The translations under genes and the position numbers were made by a program. 28,908 bases of DNA from CG1-02-35-72 sp045046885 (lineage in GTDB: Bacteria > Bacteroidota > Bacteroidia > Flavobacteriales > Flavobacteriaceae): assembly GCA_045046885.1 (NCBI GenBank), contig JASFYX010000027.1, positions 1 to 28,908 of the forward strand. The letters run 5' to 3'. Of this stretch, positions 8,322 through 15,026 are shown in pieces. Numbering within the stretch: the first letter of the stretch is position 1; every line of letters starts with the position of its first letter. The notes beneath the pieces were generated by a model that was given only the letters and a program-made list of their open reading frames with translations, was not told the origin of the DNA and made no database searches.

Positions 8322-9136
8322 TTATAACCAAGTGAAACTGTAACTGCCACATGAATAACGACTATTATGAGCATAATTAAAGCAAAAGGTAGGTGAAAAA
8401 CATGCCAATATTTAAGCATTTTCTGCATTGTTTGTAAACGGGCTATTTTACCTAATAAAGCTTTTTCTTTCTTTACCATTTTAATAATAGTGCCTCTTTC
8501 AGATTTAGGTACTTTATGTTCTCTAAGGGCTTTTCTTAAATTTGAAACACTTACATTTTTATTAGTAGCTTCTTGATTTGTAGTCAAGCTGATAATCATT
8601 TCAATAAGATTATTATCTAATTTAAATTTATCGTTTAACACATAAGCCAAATCGGTTTTCATATCTTTTACTTCGCCTAAGCTCAATTCTCTACCTTCTA
8701 TAGTTCTAGGTATCTGAATATAAATATAGCGGCCAATGACGCCACTTAAAACAACAGCCGTCATACTCCAAAAAGCTACGGAGACAATACCACCAAATTT
8801 AAATGTGGTATGAAATAAAATAAGGATAGGCCCTAAAACACATAAAAAAATATGGAATTCTAATAAATATTTTAAGCGTAAATATTTTACCATAAAATTG
8901 TAACGCTTTCTGGCAATATAAATCGACACGCCAAAAAGAATCATTAAAGTACCAATAACACCCAATCCTTGTCCGTATAGACCACTTGGCTTAAACCAAT
9001 TGTGATGTGGATGGTAAAAACGTTCTAATAGAGGTGTGTGATAATAAGTATAACCGGTATAAGCTAGGTAAGCTGTAACTATTATTACGATTAATACCAT
9101 AACCGTAATATAAATGGTATGAATTAAATTTTTCAA
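8309..9136 (-). CDS. Inner-membrane di-haem cytochrome b-like protein, first gene of the operon
   Basis: 275 residues with five predicted membrane helices, at about 8-30, 56-75, 91-110, 117-137 and 243-268. A basic cytoplasmic segment of about 100 residues lies between helices 4 and 5. Helix 3 carries His95 and His109; helix 5 carries His248 and His262. Both pairs are 14 apart, the spacing that holds two stacked b haems across the membrane in cytochrome b of the bc1 complex. His245 and a periplasmic YHPHH cluster (41-45) are additional. The positive-inside rule puts the N-terminus and the long loop in the cytoplasm, facing the flavoprotein encoded next. I infer electron transfer from the flavoprotein (or quinol) across the inner membrane to the 23-haem cytochrome. 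This is not a standard bc1 or NapC/CymA protein; no exact family name is claimed. Confidence 0.75.
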   Translation of the reverse strand: MKNLIHTIYITVMVLIVIIVTAYLAYTGYTYYHTPLLERFYHPHHNWFKPSGLYGQGLGVIGTLMILFGVSIYIARKRYNFMVKYLRLKYLLEFHIFLCVLGPILILFHTTFKFGGIVSVAFWSMTAVVLSGVIGRYIYIQIPRTIEGRELSLGEVKDMKTDLAYVLNDKFKLDNNLIEMIISLTTNQEATNKNVSVSNLRKALREHKVPKSERGTIIKMVKKEKALLGKIARLQTMQKMLKYWHVFHLPFALIMLIIVVIHVAVTVSLGYKWIF

Positions 9137-9316
9137 GCTGTATTAGTTTTAATTAAATTTAAGTTTTAGATGGTCAGTCTAAATTAAAACAATTAAACTA
9201 AAGAAAACCCTACCTATAAATAGATGGTATTTTGGTTAATTTTTTCAAAAATAAATATAATAAAATTTATGGATATTAGTAAAAGTAGGTATTTTTCTCT
9301 TGCAAAAGTTTTAAAA
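9137..9316 (-). promoter_or_regulatory. Intergenic region upstream of the cytochrome operon
   Basis: This A/T-rich region must hold the operon promoter. Read on the minus strand, TATTTTTG at 9253-9246 matches the Bacteroidota -7 element TAnnTTTG and would leave a leader of about 100 bases. I see no clear TTG -33 element at the right distance. No FNR-type TTGAT-N4-ATCAA site is visible, so oxygen control is not indicated by the sequence. Confidence 0.3.
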
Positions 9317-9352
9317 CAAAAAAAAGCCTCACTGAAAAGTAAGACTTTTTTA
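9317..9352 (-). terminator. Terminator of the zinc-ribbon gene
   Basis: On the minus strand AGTCTTAC (9346-9339) pairs with GTGAGGCT (9332-9325), using three G-U pairs, over a 6-base loop and is followed by a run of eight T. It lies about 40 bases after the stop of the 47-residue gene. The plus-strand side also ends in Ts, but no plus-strand gene precedes it. Confidence 0.7.
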
Positions 9353-9385
9353 AATTTTTACGAGGATAAATCCTCTTAAATGAAA

Positions 9386-9529
9386 TTAGGCTTTTCCAAG
9401 GATTCTAAACATACCTGTTCCACAAGTAGGACAAGTTCCTTTCATAGCTTTACGACCGTTTTTCATAACAACTTCGGCACCGCCTTTAATTTCTTTTTTC
9501 GCTTTACATTTTACGCAATATCCTTCCAT
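9386..9529 (-). CDS. 47-residue zinc-ribbon protein (DUF5679-like)
   Basis: A small gene encoding 47 residues that begins MEGYCVKCKAKKEI and has two CxxC pairs, Cys5/Cys8 and Cys33/Cys36 (TCPTCGTG), as expected for a zinc ribbon. The layout matches the widespread bacterial DUF5679 family, whose function is not established. The start is the only ATG before the first CxxC, and a terminator-like hairpin follows the stop, so this is a self-contained gene. It is separated from the cytochrome operon by that terminator and probably unrelated to it. The small basic protein may bind nucleic acid or ribosomes; that is a guess. Confidence 0.8.
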   Translation of the reverse strand: MEGYCVKCKAKKEIKGGAEVVMKNGRKAMKGTCPTCGTGMFRILGKA

Positions 9530-10036
9530 AATTTAATAGGTTTTAATTTAAATAAATTTGATTAAAAAAATAAAGATATGTTTTCTTTTTAGTTTTTACA
9601 AATAAATTCTTTTTAGAAGGCTGATAATCTGCATTTAAATTATAGTTAAAATTGTTAATAAACTACGATAATAATTTGTAACATGCAGATATACAACACT
9701 ATATATTACATCTAAAATTGTAAATATCTTTTATGAGATTTATTGTAAATTTATGGCTAAAATTGTGTTTTTGTGCTGAAATCCTAAATATTTGAGCATA
9801 GATAGAAAATTACCAAGTCTTAAAAAAAGCCTATTTTTCCTTATAAAATAGTTGACTTTTTTAGGGCAAAAAAATATTTTTTTAATGATTTTTTCACCTA
9901 CATTATCACTCTTTTTTAATTTCTAAATAATTGACTTAATATATCACGTTATTTAGTGTGAAAAATAAGATGCTCTACAATAAAAAAAGCCTGTAAAAAA
10001 TTATTGTAGTAAAGTAGAATTTCATTCACTTTACCG
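9530..10036. other. A/T-rich intergenic stretch with no gene seen
   Basis: No convincing coding frame or RNA gene is visible. CTACAATAA (9975-9983) and TTATTGTAG (10001-10009) form a 9-bp inverted repeat. AGATGCTCTA at 9968-9977 is a 10-base match to the tRNA-Asn D-arm side, possibly another trace of the remnants further on but short enough to be chance. The promoter of the 47-residue gene should lie near 9540-9600; no clear consensus was found. Confidence 0.5.
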
Positions 10037-10067
10037 CAATGAAGTGAGGTTTACCTCTACTTCATTG
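10037..10067. repeat. Inverted repeat (hairpin)
   Basis: CAATGAAGTGAGGT pairs with ACCTCTACTTCATTG through a 14-bp stem with one bulged base and a two-base loop. It directly abuts the 3' tRNA-Asn remnant at 10067. It could act as a transcription end signal or be part of a small repeat element; no T-run follows. Confidence 0.55.
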
Positions 10068-10083
10068 CTCCTCCTCTTGGGCT
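10067..10083 (-). pseudogene. Remnant of the 3' end of tRNA-Asn
   Basis: Seventeen bases here are identical to bases 10186-10202, the acceptor/T-arm end of the intact tRNA-Asn gene. Just beyond, where the rest of the T-arm would be, are two hairpins: TCCCGAA/TTCGGGA (10084-10107) and CCCCGA/TCGGGG (10110-10125). The rest of a tRNA cannot be drawn, so this is a 3' fragment. Confidence 0.65.
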
Positions 10084-10125
10084 TCCCGAATCGTTTCACT
10101 TTCGGGATACCCCGAGACTTCGGGG
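10084..10125. repeat. Two adjacent short palindromes
   Basis: TCCCGAA (10084-10090) pairs with TTCGGGA (10101-10107), and CCCCGA (10110-10115) pairs with TCGGGG (10120-10125). Both share the CCCGA/TCGGG core with the palindromes in the tRNA remnants at 10278-10390 and in odhB, so they look like the same family of small palindromic repeats. Confidence 0.6.
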
Positions 10126-10149
10126 CTCACCCAAAGATTGTATAAATTA

Positions 10150-10179
10150 AAAAAGACCATCATTTCTGATAGTCTTTTT
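10150..10179 (-). terminator. Terminator of tRNA-Asn
   Basis: A 13-base arm (10150-10162) pairs with 10167-10179 over a 4-base loop with one G-U pair; the A/T ends supply a T-run on both strands. It begins 8 bases after the 3' end of the minus-strand tRNA-Asn. Confidence 0.75.
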
Positions 10180-10186
10180 AAGAAAG

Positions 10187-10260
10187 CTCCTCCTCTTGGG
10201 CTCGAACCAAGGACCCTCTGATTAACAGTCAGATGCTCTAACCAACTGAGCTAAGGAGGA
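10187..10260 (-). tRNA. tRNA-Asn (anticodon GTT)
   Basis: 74 bases. The acceptor stem TCCTCCT/AGGAGGA is perfect with discriminator G; the D-arm is TAGCTCAGTTGGTTAGAGCA; the anticodon loop CTGTTAA contains GTT; the T-arm CTTGG-TTCGAGC-CCAAG is perfect. CCA is not encoded. A terminator follows at once. Remnants of the same gene lie on both sides. Confidence 0.97.
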
Positions 10261-10277
10261 AGGTTAATAGTATTTTC

Positions 10278-10326
10278 TCTTAGATGCTCTAGCCTCCCGA
10301 TAACTATCGGGATGAGCTAAGGAGGA
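10278..10326 (-). pseudogene. tRNA-Asn 5' remnant A with palindrome in the D-loop
   Basis: On the minus strand it begins TCCTCCTTAGCTCA exactly like tRNA-Asn. Where the tRNA has GTT it carries TCCCGATAGTTATCGGGA, then resumes GG-CTAGAGCATCT and stops. No anticodon arm or 3' half follows. The unit lies 17 bases upstream of the intact tRNA. Confidence 0.75.
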
Positions 10327-10343
10327 TACTTAATTGTATACCT

Positions 10344-10390
10344 TCTTAGATGCTCTAACCTCCCGATAATTATCGGGATGAGCTAAGGAG
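10344..10390 (-). pseudogene. tRNA-Asn 5' remnant B with palindrome in the D-loop
   Basis: Same structure as remnant A, arranged in tandem with it (repeat unit about 65 bases including the spacer). The palindrome here is CCCGATAATTATCGGG. Its start lies only 4 bases after the stop codon of the GIY-YIG gene on the minus strand. Confidence 0.75.
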
Positions 10391-10394
10391 AAAA

Positions 10395-10682
10395 TTATTT
10401 GTATTTATTTTTTAATCTAGTAACAATTTCAGGGTACTTAATAAGATTTTGAAAATATTTTATACTTTTCATTTTCTTAATATGTTTTTCAATTTTAATA
10501 GCTTGAGATACAGTATCACAATCTATTTTGAAAAATAGAACCCAATCAGATGTTTTTGAGGTAAAAGAATTTTTATAAAATCCAGTTTTATGCTCTTCAA
10601 ATCTTTTTTCAAAATCAGAAGTTTCACCTACATAATATTTATTAAGGACTTCTGAATAAATAATATAAACACAATATTTCAT
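10395..10682 (-). CDS. Small GIY-YIG domain nuclease
   Basis: 95 residues, essentially a bare GIY-YIG domain. The first motif is VYII (Tyr6), the second YVG (Tyr17-Gly19), Arg27 is in the expected helix and the likely metal-binding Glu65 lies in KIEKHIK. Short UvrC-N-terminus-like proteins of this size (usually annotated as GIY-YIG nuclease family, YhbQ-like) are common in Bacteroidota, often beside tRNA or rRNA genes. Here the gene lies exactly between two tRNA-Asn remnants, with its ATG 23 bases after remnant C and its stop 4 bases before remnant B. That fits a homing or mobile nuclease, though a host repair role is also possible. No partner gene is attached. Confidence 0.85.
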   Translation of the reverse strand: MKYCVYIIYSEVLNKYYVGETSDFEKRFEEHKTGFYKNSFTSKTSDWVLFFKIDCDTVSQAIKIEKHIKKMKSIKYFQNLIKYPEIVTRLKNKYK

Positions 10683-10704
10683 TTTAAAGAACTTGCTTTT
10701 CCTT

Positions 10705-10749
10705 CTTTGCTCTAACCTCCCGATAACTATCGGGATGAGCTAAGGAGGA
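10705..10749 (-). pseudogene. tRNA-Asn 5' remnant C with palindrome in the D-loop
   Basis: The third copy of the 5' remnant, with CCCGATAGTTATCGGG replacing GTT in the D-loop. It ends after TTAGAGC, earlier than A and B. It lies directly upstream of the GIY-YIG gene on the minus strand, so the nuclease gene is bracketed by direct repeats. Confidence 0.7.
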
Positions 10750-10842
10750 ATTTTCGCGTTAGCGAGTGCAAATATAATTGTTTTTATATTTCTATCAATA
10801 AATTTATCAAAAAAAATCTACCTATTTTTAAGCTAAGTTTTT

Positions 10843-10873
10843 TGTTGCCTTCTAACTAAAAAATGTATTTTTG
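10843..10873 (+). promoter_or_regulatory. Bacteroidota-type promoter of odhAB
   Basis: TTG (10846-10848, with a second TTG at 10843) and TATTTTTG (10866-10873, matching TAnnTTTG) are 17 bases apart, the usual spacing for the Bacteroidota primary sigma factor. Transcription would start near 10880, leaving a leader of about 30 bases that contains a purine-rich AAAAGAGAG before the odhA ATG. Confidence 0.6.
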
Positions 10874-10911
10874 GCACATATTACTATAACTAAAAGAGAG
10901 TCAACACATAA

Positions 10912-13629
10912 ATGGAAAATTTTTCATTTTTAAATGCTTCACACACGGCTTTTTATGCCGATTTATACGATAAGTATTTGCAAAATCCTGATACTGTTGC
11001 GCCCAGTTGGCGCAGCTTTTTTCAAGGATTCGATTTTGCCAACACCAATTACTTAGAACAAGAACAAGAAATTCCCGAAAAAGTCCACAAAGAATTTAAG
11101 GTAGTCGATTTAATCAACGCCTACCGCACTCGTGGGCATCTTTTTACCAAAACCAATCCCGTAAGGGCACGCCGCAATTACGCCCCCGATTTAAGCTTAC
11201 AGAATTTCGGACTAACAGAAGCCGATTTAAATACTGTTTTTGACGCCGGTAAAATACTGGGTATTAAAAAAGTCTCGCTCAAAGAAATTGTAGCCCATCT
11301 CGAAGCTATTTATTGCGATGCCATAGGTATTGAGTATATGTACATCCGCCAACCCGAAGAAATAAAATGGTGGCAAGAAAAGCTCAATCAGAATGACAAT
11401 CACGCAAAATACGATGCAGAAACTAAAAAATATATCCTGTCTAAACTCAATCAGGCGGTAACATTCGAGCAGTTTTTACAAACCAAATTTGTCGGTCAAA
11501 AGCGTTTTTCTTTAGAGGGCGGTGAGACTCTAATTCCCGCTTTGGGCGGACTGGTTAGAATTGCTTCTGAAGTGTACGATGTAGATGAATTTGTGTTGGG
11601 TATGTCACACAGAGGACGCCTCAATACCCTGACAAACATTTTTAGAAAACCTGTTCGCGAGCTGTTTAACGAGTTTGAAGGTAAAGATTTTGAAGAAGTC
11701 GATTTTGAAGGTGATGTTAAATACCACCTCGGGGCTACCTATAAAAAAACGCTTAAAAATAATAAGGAAGTCATTTTGAATTTAGTGCCCAATCCATCGC
11801 ATTTAGAAACGGTAGGGCCTATTGCGCAGGGTATTGCTAAATCTAAAATAGAGACTAAATATAAAGGCGATAGTGCTAAGGTTGTCCCCATTTTAGTACA
11901 TGGCGATGCGGCTATTGCCGGACAGGGTGTTGTTTACGAAGTCATACAGATGAGCCAATTGCACGCTTATGCTACGGGTGGCACCATTCATATTGTGGTA
12001 AACAATCAAGTGGGTTTTACAACCAATTATCTCGATGCCCGTTCTAGTACGTATTGTACCGATGTAGGTAAAGTCACTTTATCGCCTGTTTTGCATGTCA
12101 ATGCCGATGATGTTGAAGCGGTGACACATGCCGTAAGATTGGCACTCGATTTTAGAATGCGCTTTAAACGCGATGTGTTTATAGATTTATTGGGTTATAG
12201 AAAGTATGGTCATAACGAGGGCGATGAACCCCGTTTTACGCAACCCACTTTGTATAAAGCCATAGCCAAACAACCCAATCCGAAGGATATTTATGCTAAA
12301 AAATTAATAGCCCAAGGAGTTGTAGATGACGCTTTTGTAAGTGAGATATCAGCAGATTTTAAAACATTCCTCAATGCGGAATACGAAAAGTCTAAAACAG
12401 ATAATATGTCTGTGATACACCCTTTTATGGCCGAAAAGTGGCAAGGCTATAACTACAATGGTTTATCCGATGTATTTAAATTGGTTGATACAACTGTCTC
12501 TAAAAGCAAACTTGAAGTCGCCGTAAATACCTTGTCTAAAGCCCCCGAAGGCATTAAATTTTTAAGAAAAGCCGAGCGTATTTTAAAAGCACGTCATCAA
12601 ATGTTTTTTGAAACCGATAAACTCGATTGGAGTATGGGCGAACTTTTAGCCTATGCCAGCTTGATGCAAGAAGGTTTTGACGTGCGCATGTCGGGTCAAG
12701 ATGTAGAGCGTGGCACTTTTTCGCACAGACACGCAATTTTACGAGACGAAATTTCAGAGAAACGTATCAATTTATTAAATAAAATTCCGAATACTAAAGG
12801 AAAATCACGCATTTACAATTCGCTTTTATCAGAATATGGCGTTTTAGGATTTGAATACGGCTTTGCGATGGCAAACCCTAATACCCTTACCATTTGGGAA
12901 GCCCAATTTGGCGATTTTAGCAATGGGGCACAGATAATATTCGACCAATATCTCAGTGCTGCCGAAGACAAATGGAAACAACAAAATGGTATTGTGGTAC
13001 TTTTGCCACATGGGTATGAAGGGCAGGGCGCCGAACACTCATCAGCGCGAATTGAACGTTTCTTGCAAATGTGTGCCGTAGATAATATGATGGTTGCCAA
13101 TTGTACCACACCTGCTAATTTCTTTCATTTACTGAGACGTCAAATGAAACGCAATTTTAGAAAGCCACTTATCGTTTTTACACCGAAGAGTTTGTTGCGC
13201 CATCCCGATGCGGTATCCTCCGTTAAGGACTTAACCGACGGTCATTTTGAAGAGGTAATAGACGATACTATTAATCCTGAAAAGGTAACACAGCTCGTTT
13301 TTTGCTCGGGGAAATTCTGTTATGAGCTCATTTCAGAACGCGAAAAACTCGAGAGAAATGATATTGCTTTTGTTAGAATAGAGCAATTGTTTCCTTTACA
13401 CAAAGAAAAATTAAACAAGATTTTAGCCAAATACAAAAGCGCAAACCGTTATATGTGGGCGCAAGAAGAGCCGCAAAATATGGGGGCTTGGGGCTATATG
13501 TTACAATATTTTACCGAAGTTAAATTAGAAGTGGCTTCACAAAAACTGAATGCCGCCACGGCTTCGGGGTCAAGTATGCGCTTTAAAAAGCGTCATCAAG
13601 AAGTTATAGACAATGTATTTAAAAAATAA
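10912..13629 (+). CDS. sucA: 2-oxoglutarate dehydrogenase E1 component
   Basis: 905 residues, the full length for the family. This thiamine-diphosphate enzyme decarboxylates 2-oxoglutarate and transfers the succinyl group to the lipoyl arm of E2 in the TCA cycle. The N-terminus has the E1o-type E2-binding segment (FYADLYDKYLQNPDTV, then SWRSFFQGF). Substrate/ThDP residues sit in MSHRGRLNTL (near 235), HGDAAIAGQG (His330) and GHNEGDEPRF (from 433). The transketolase-like pyrimidine domain contains SGQDVERGTFSHRHA and HGYEGQGAEHSSAR, and the C-terminal domain has WAQEEPQNMGAW. The E2 gene follows after 15 bases and a clear promoter lies upstream. The E3 (lipoamide dehydrogenase) gene is not in the window. 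odhA is an equally valid symbol. Confidence 0.98.
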   Translation: MENFSFLNASHTAFYADLYDKYLQNPDTVAPSWRSFFQGFDFANTNYLEQEQEIPEKVHKEFKVVDLINAYRTRGHLFTKTNPVRARRNYAPDLSLQNFGLTEADLNTVFDAGKILGIKKVSLKEIVAHLEAIYCDAIGIEYMYIRQPEEIKWWQEKLNQNDNHAKYDAETKKYILSKLNQAVTFEQFLQTKFVGQKRFSLEGGETLIPALGGLVRIASEVYDVDEFVLGMSHRGRLNTLTNIFRKPVRELFNEFEGKDFEEVDFEGDVKYHLGATYKKTLKNNKEVILNLVPNPSHLETVGPIAQGIAKSKIETKYKGDSAKVVPILVHGDAAIAGQGVVYEVIQMSQLHAYATGGTIHIVVNNQVGFTTNYLDARSSTYCTDVGKVTLSPVLHVNADDVEAVTHAVRLALDFRMRFKRDVFIDLLGYRKYGHNEGDEPRFTQPTLYKAIAKQPNPKDIYAKKLIAQGVVDDAFVSEISADFKTFLNAEYEKSKTDNMSVIHPFMAEKWQGYNYNGLSDVFKLVDTTVSKSKLEVAVNTLSKAPEGIKFLRKAERILKARHQMFFETDKLDWSMGELLAYASLMQEGFDVRMSGQDVERGTFSHRHAILRDEISEKRINLLNKIPNTKGKSRIYNSLLSEYGVLGFEYGFAMANPNTLTIWEAQFGDFSNGAQIIFDQYLSAAEDKWKQQNGIVVLLPHGYEGQGAEHSSARIERFLQMCAVDNMMVANCTTPANFFHLLRRQMKRNFRKPLIVFTPKSLLRHPDAVSSVKDLTDGHFEEVIDDTINPEKVTQLVFCSGKFCYELISEREKLERNDIAFVRIEQLFPLHKEKLNKILAKYKSANRYMWAQEEPQNMGAWGYMLQYFTEVKLEVASQKLNAATASGSSMRFKKRHQEVIDNVFKK

Positions 13630-13644
13630 ATTAAAAAGAGTATC

Positions 13645-14871
13645 ATGATTTTAGAAATGAAAGTGCCTTCACCGGGCGAGTCTATCACAGAAGTAGAAAT
13701 TGCCCAATGGCTTGTTGCCGATGGTGATTATGTAGAAAAAGATCAGGCTATTGCCGAAGTAGATTCCGATAAGGCGACACTCGAATTGCCTGCCGAAGAA
13801 AGTGGCATTGTAACGCTTAAAGCCGAAGAGGGAGATGCTGTTGCTGTTGGGGCTGTGGTTTGTTTGATTGATACCGATGCCGAAAAACCAATTGGCAGTG
13901 AGCATTCTTTAGTTGCAAAAACAGAAGAGAAATTAGCATCCTCTAAGGTCAGTTCGAGCGCCCCCGATAGCTATCGGGTCGAGAACATTACCTATGCTAC
14001 TGGGACGCCTTCGCCTGCCGCTAAAAAAATTCTTTCAGAAAAAGGTATAGAAGCCTCAGAGGTCAAAGGGACAGGTGTATCAGGTCGTATAACTAAAGAC
14101 GATGCCATAAAAGCCGTGCCAAGTATGGGCAGTTCTACAAATGACAATCGTGGTTCTGAACGTAAAAAAATGTCGATGTTACGCCGTAAACTGGCACAAC
14201 GCTTGGTGGCTATTAAAAACGAAACCGCTATGCTCACTACTTTTAACGAAGTAGATATGAAACCTATTTTCGATTTACGCAAACAGTTTAAAGAAGATTT
14301 TAAAGCCAAACACGGCGTTGGTTTAGGATTCATGAGTTTCTTTACCAAAGCTGTTACCCGTGCTTTAGAAATGTATCCTGATGTGAATTCTATGATAGAT
14401 GGCGATTATCAAGTTAATTATAACTTTATAGATATTTCTATTGCTGTTTCTGGTCCAAAAGGATTGATGGTACCTGTTATTCGCGATGCTTCTGAATTGA
14501 CTTTTAGAGGCGTAGAGAGCGAAGTAAAGCGCTTGGCTATTCGTGCCAGAGAAGGACAAATTACTGTTGATGAAATGACGGGCGGTACTTTTACAATTAC
14601 CAATGGGGGTGTGTTTGGGTCTATGTTATCGACCCCAATTATCAATCCACCACAAAGTGCTATTTTAGGCATGCACAACATAGTAGAGCGTCCTGTAGTG
14701 GTTAATGGTGAGATTGTTATCCGACCTATTATGTATATCGCGTTGTCTTATGATCACCGTGTTATTGATGGTAAAGAATCGGTTGGCTTTTTAGTAGCGG
14801 TAAAAGAAGCAATAGAAAATCCTATTGAAATTTTAATGAACAACGATACTAAAAAGGCTTTGGAGTTGTAA
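13645..14871 (+). CDS. sucB: 2-oxoglutarate dehydrogenase E2 component (dihydrolipoyl succinyltransferase)
   Basis: 408 residues with the standard three-domain layout. A lipoyl domain occupies residues 1-78 with the lipoylated Lys43 in DSDKATLELPA. A peripheral-subunit-binding domain lies at about 122-157 (SPAAKKIL to GRITKDDAIKA). The catalytic domain runs from about 175, with the catalytic His371 and Asp375 in SYDHRVIDGKE. It accepts succinyl groups from E1 and passes them to CoA. The linker between the first two domains contains residues PDSYR (107-111) encoded by a 16-bp palindrome found elsewhere in the window as an intergenic repeat. It is the last gene of the odhAB operon; a long imperfect palindrome follows the stop. 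odhB is an alternative symbol. Confidence 0.98.
   Translation: MILEMKVPSPGESITEVEIAQWLVADGDYVEKDQAIAEVDSDKATLELPAEESGIVTLKAEEGDAVAVGAVVCLIDTDAEKPIGSEHSLVAKTEEKLASSKVSSSAPDSYRVENITYATGTPSPAAKKILSEKGIEASEVKGTGVSGRITKDDAIKAVPSMGSSTNDNRGSERKKMSMLRRKLAQRLVAIKNETAMLTTFNEVDMKPIFDLRKQFKEDFKAKHGVGLGFMSFFTKAVTRALEMYPDVNSMIDGDYQVNYNFIDISIAVSGPKGLMVPVIRDASELTFRGVESEVKRLAIRAREGQITVDEMTGGTFTITNGGVFGSMLSTPIINPPQSAILGMHNIVERPVVVNGEIVIRPIMYIALSYDHRVIDGKESVGFLVAVKEAIENPIEILMNNDTKKALEL
13963..13978. repeat. 16-bp palindrome CCCGATAGCTATCGGG inside sucB
   Basis: A perfect palindrome in the coding sequence of the linker between the lipoyl and E1/E3-binding domains. It encodes PDSYR in frame. The same palindrome, with one- or two-base changes in the centre, sits in the three tRNA-Asn remnants at 10278-10749. 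This suggests that a small palindromic repeat inserted in a position where extra residues are tolerated. Confidence 0.75.
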
Positions 14872-14884
14872 AATAAAATTTTGA

Positions 14885-15023
14885 GTTACGCTTATCGGTG
14901 TGGCTATGCGACGTGCCGCTTTTTTATTGTTTGATTTTCGTGTTTATAAATATTTTCAATTAAAGTTTAATCGTCTTATTTACAATAAACTGCGGCATGA
15001 AGCATAGCCGATATGAGCAACCG
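14885..15023. repeat. Long imperfect palindrome 1 (cassette-end-like element)
   Basis: The left arm (14885-14919) and right arm (14991-15021) are imperfect inverted repeats: TGGCTATGCGACGTGCCGC pairs with GCGGCATGAAGCATAGCC. The outer GTTACGCTTATCGG matches the reverse complement of the opposite end in 11 of 14 bases. About 70 A/T-rich bases separate the arms. It fills the gap between the sucB stop and the stop of the minus-strand orphan gene. Element 2 (15913-16053) has the same architecture and related sequence. Confidence 0.7.
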
Positions 15024-15026
15024 TTT

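Noticed and set aside
10278..10390. Functional tandem tRNA genes in addition to tRNA-Asn
   Set aside because: The copies lack anticodon and T-arms and have an 18-base block in the D-loop; only 10187-10260 folds as a tRNA.
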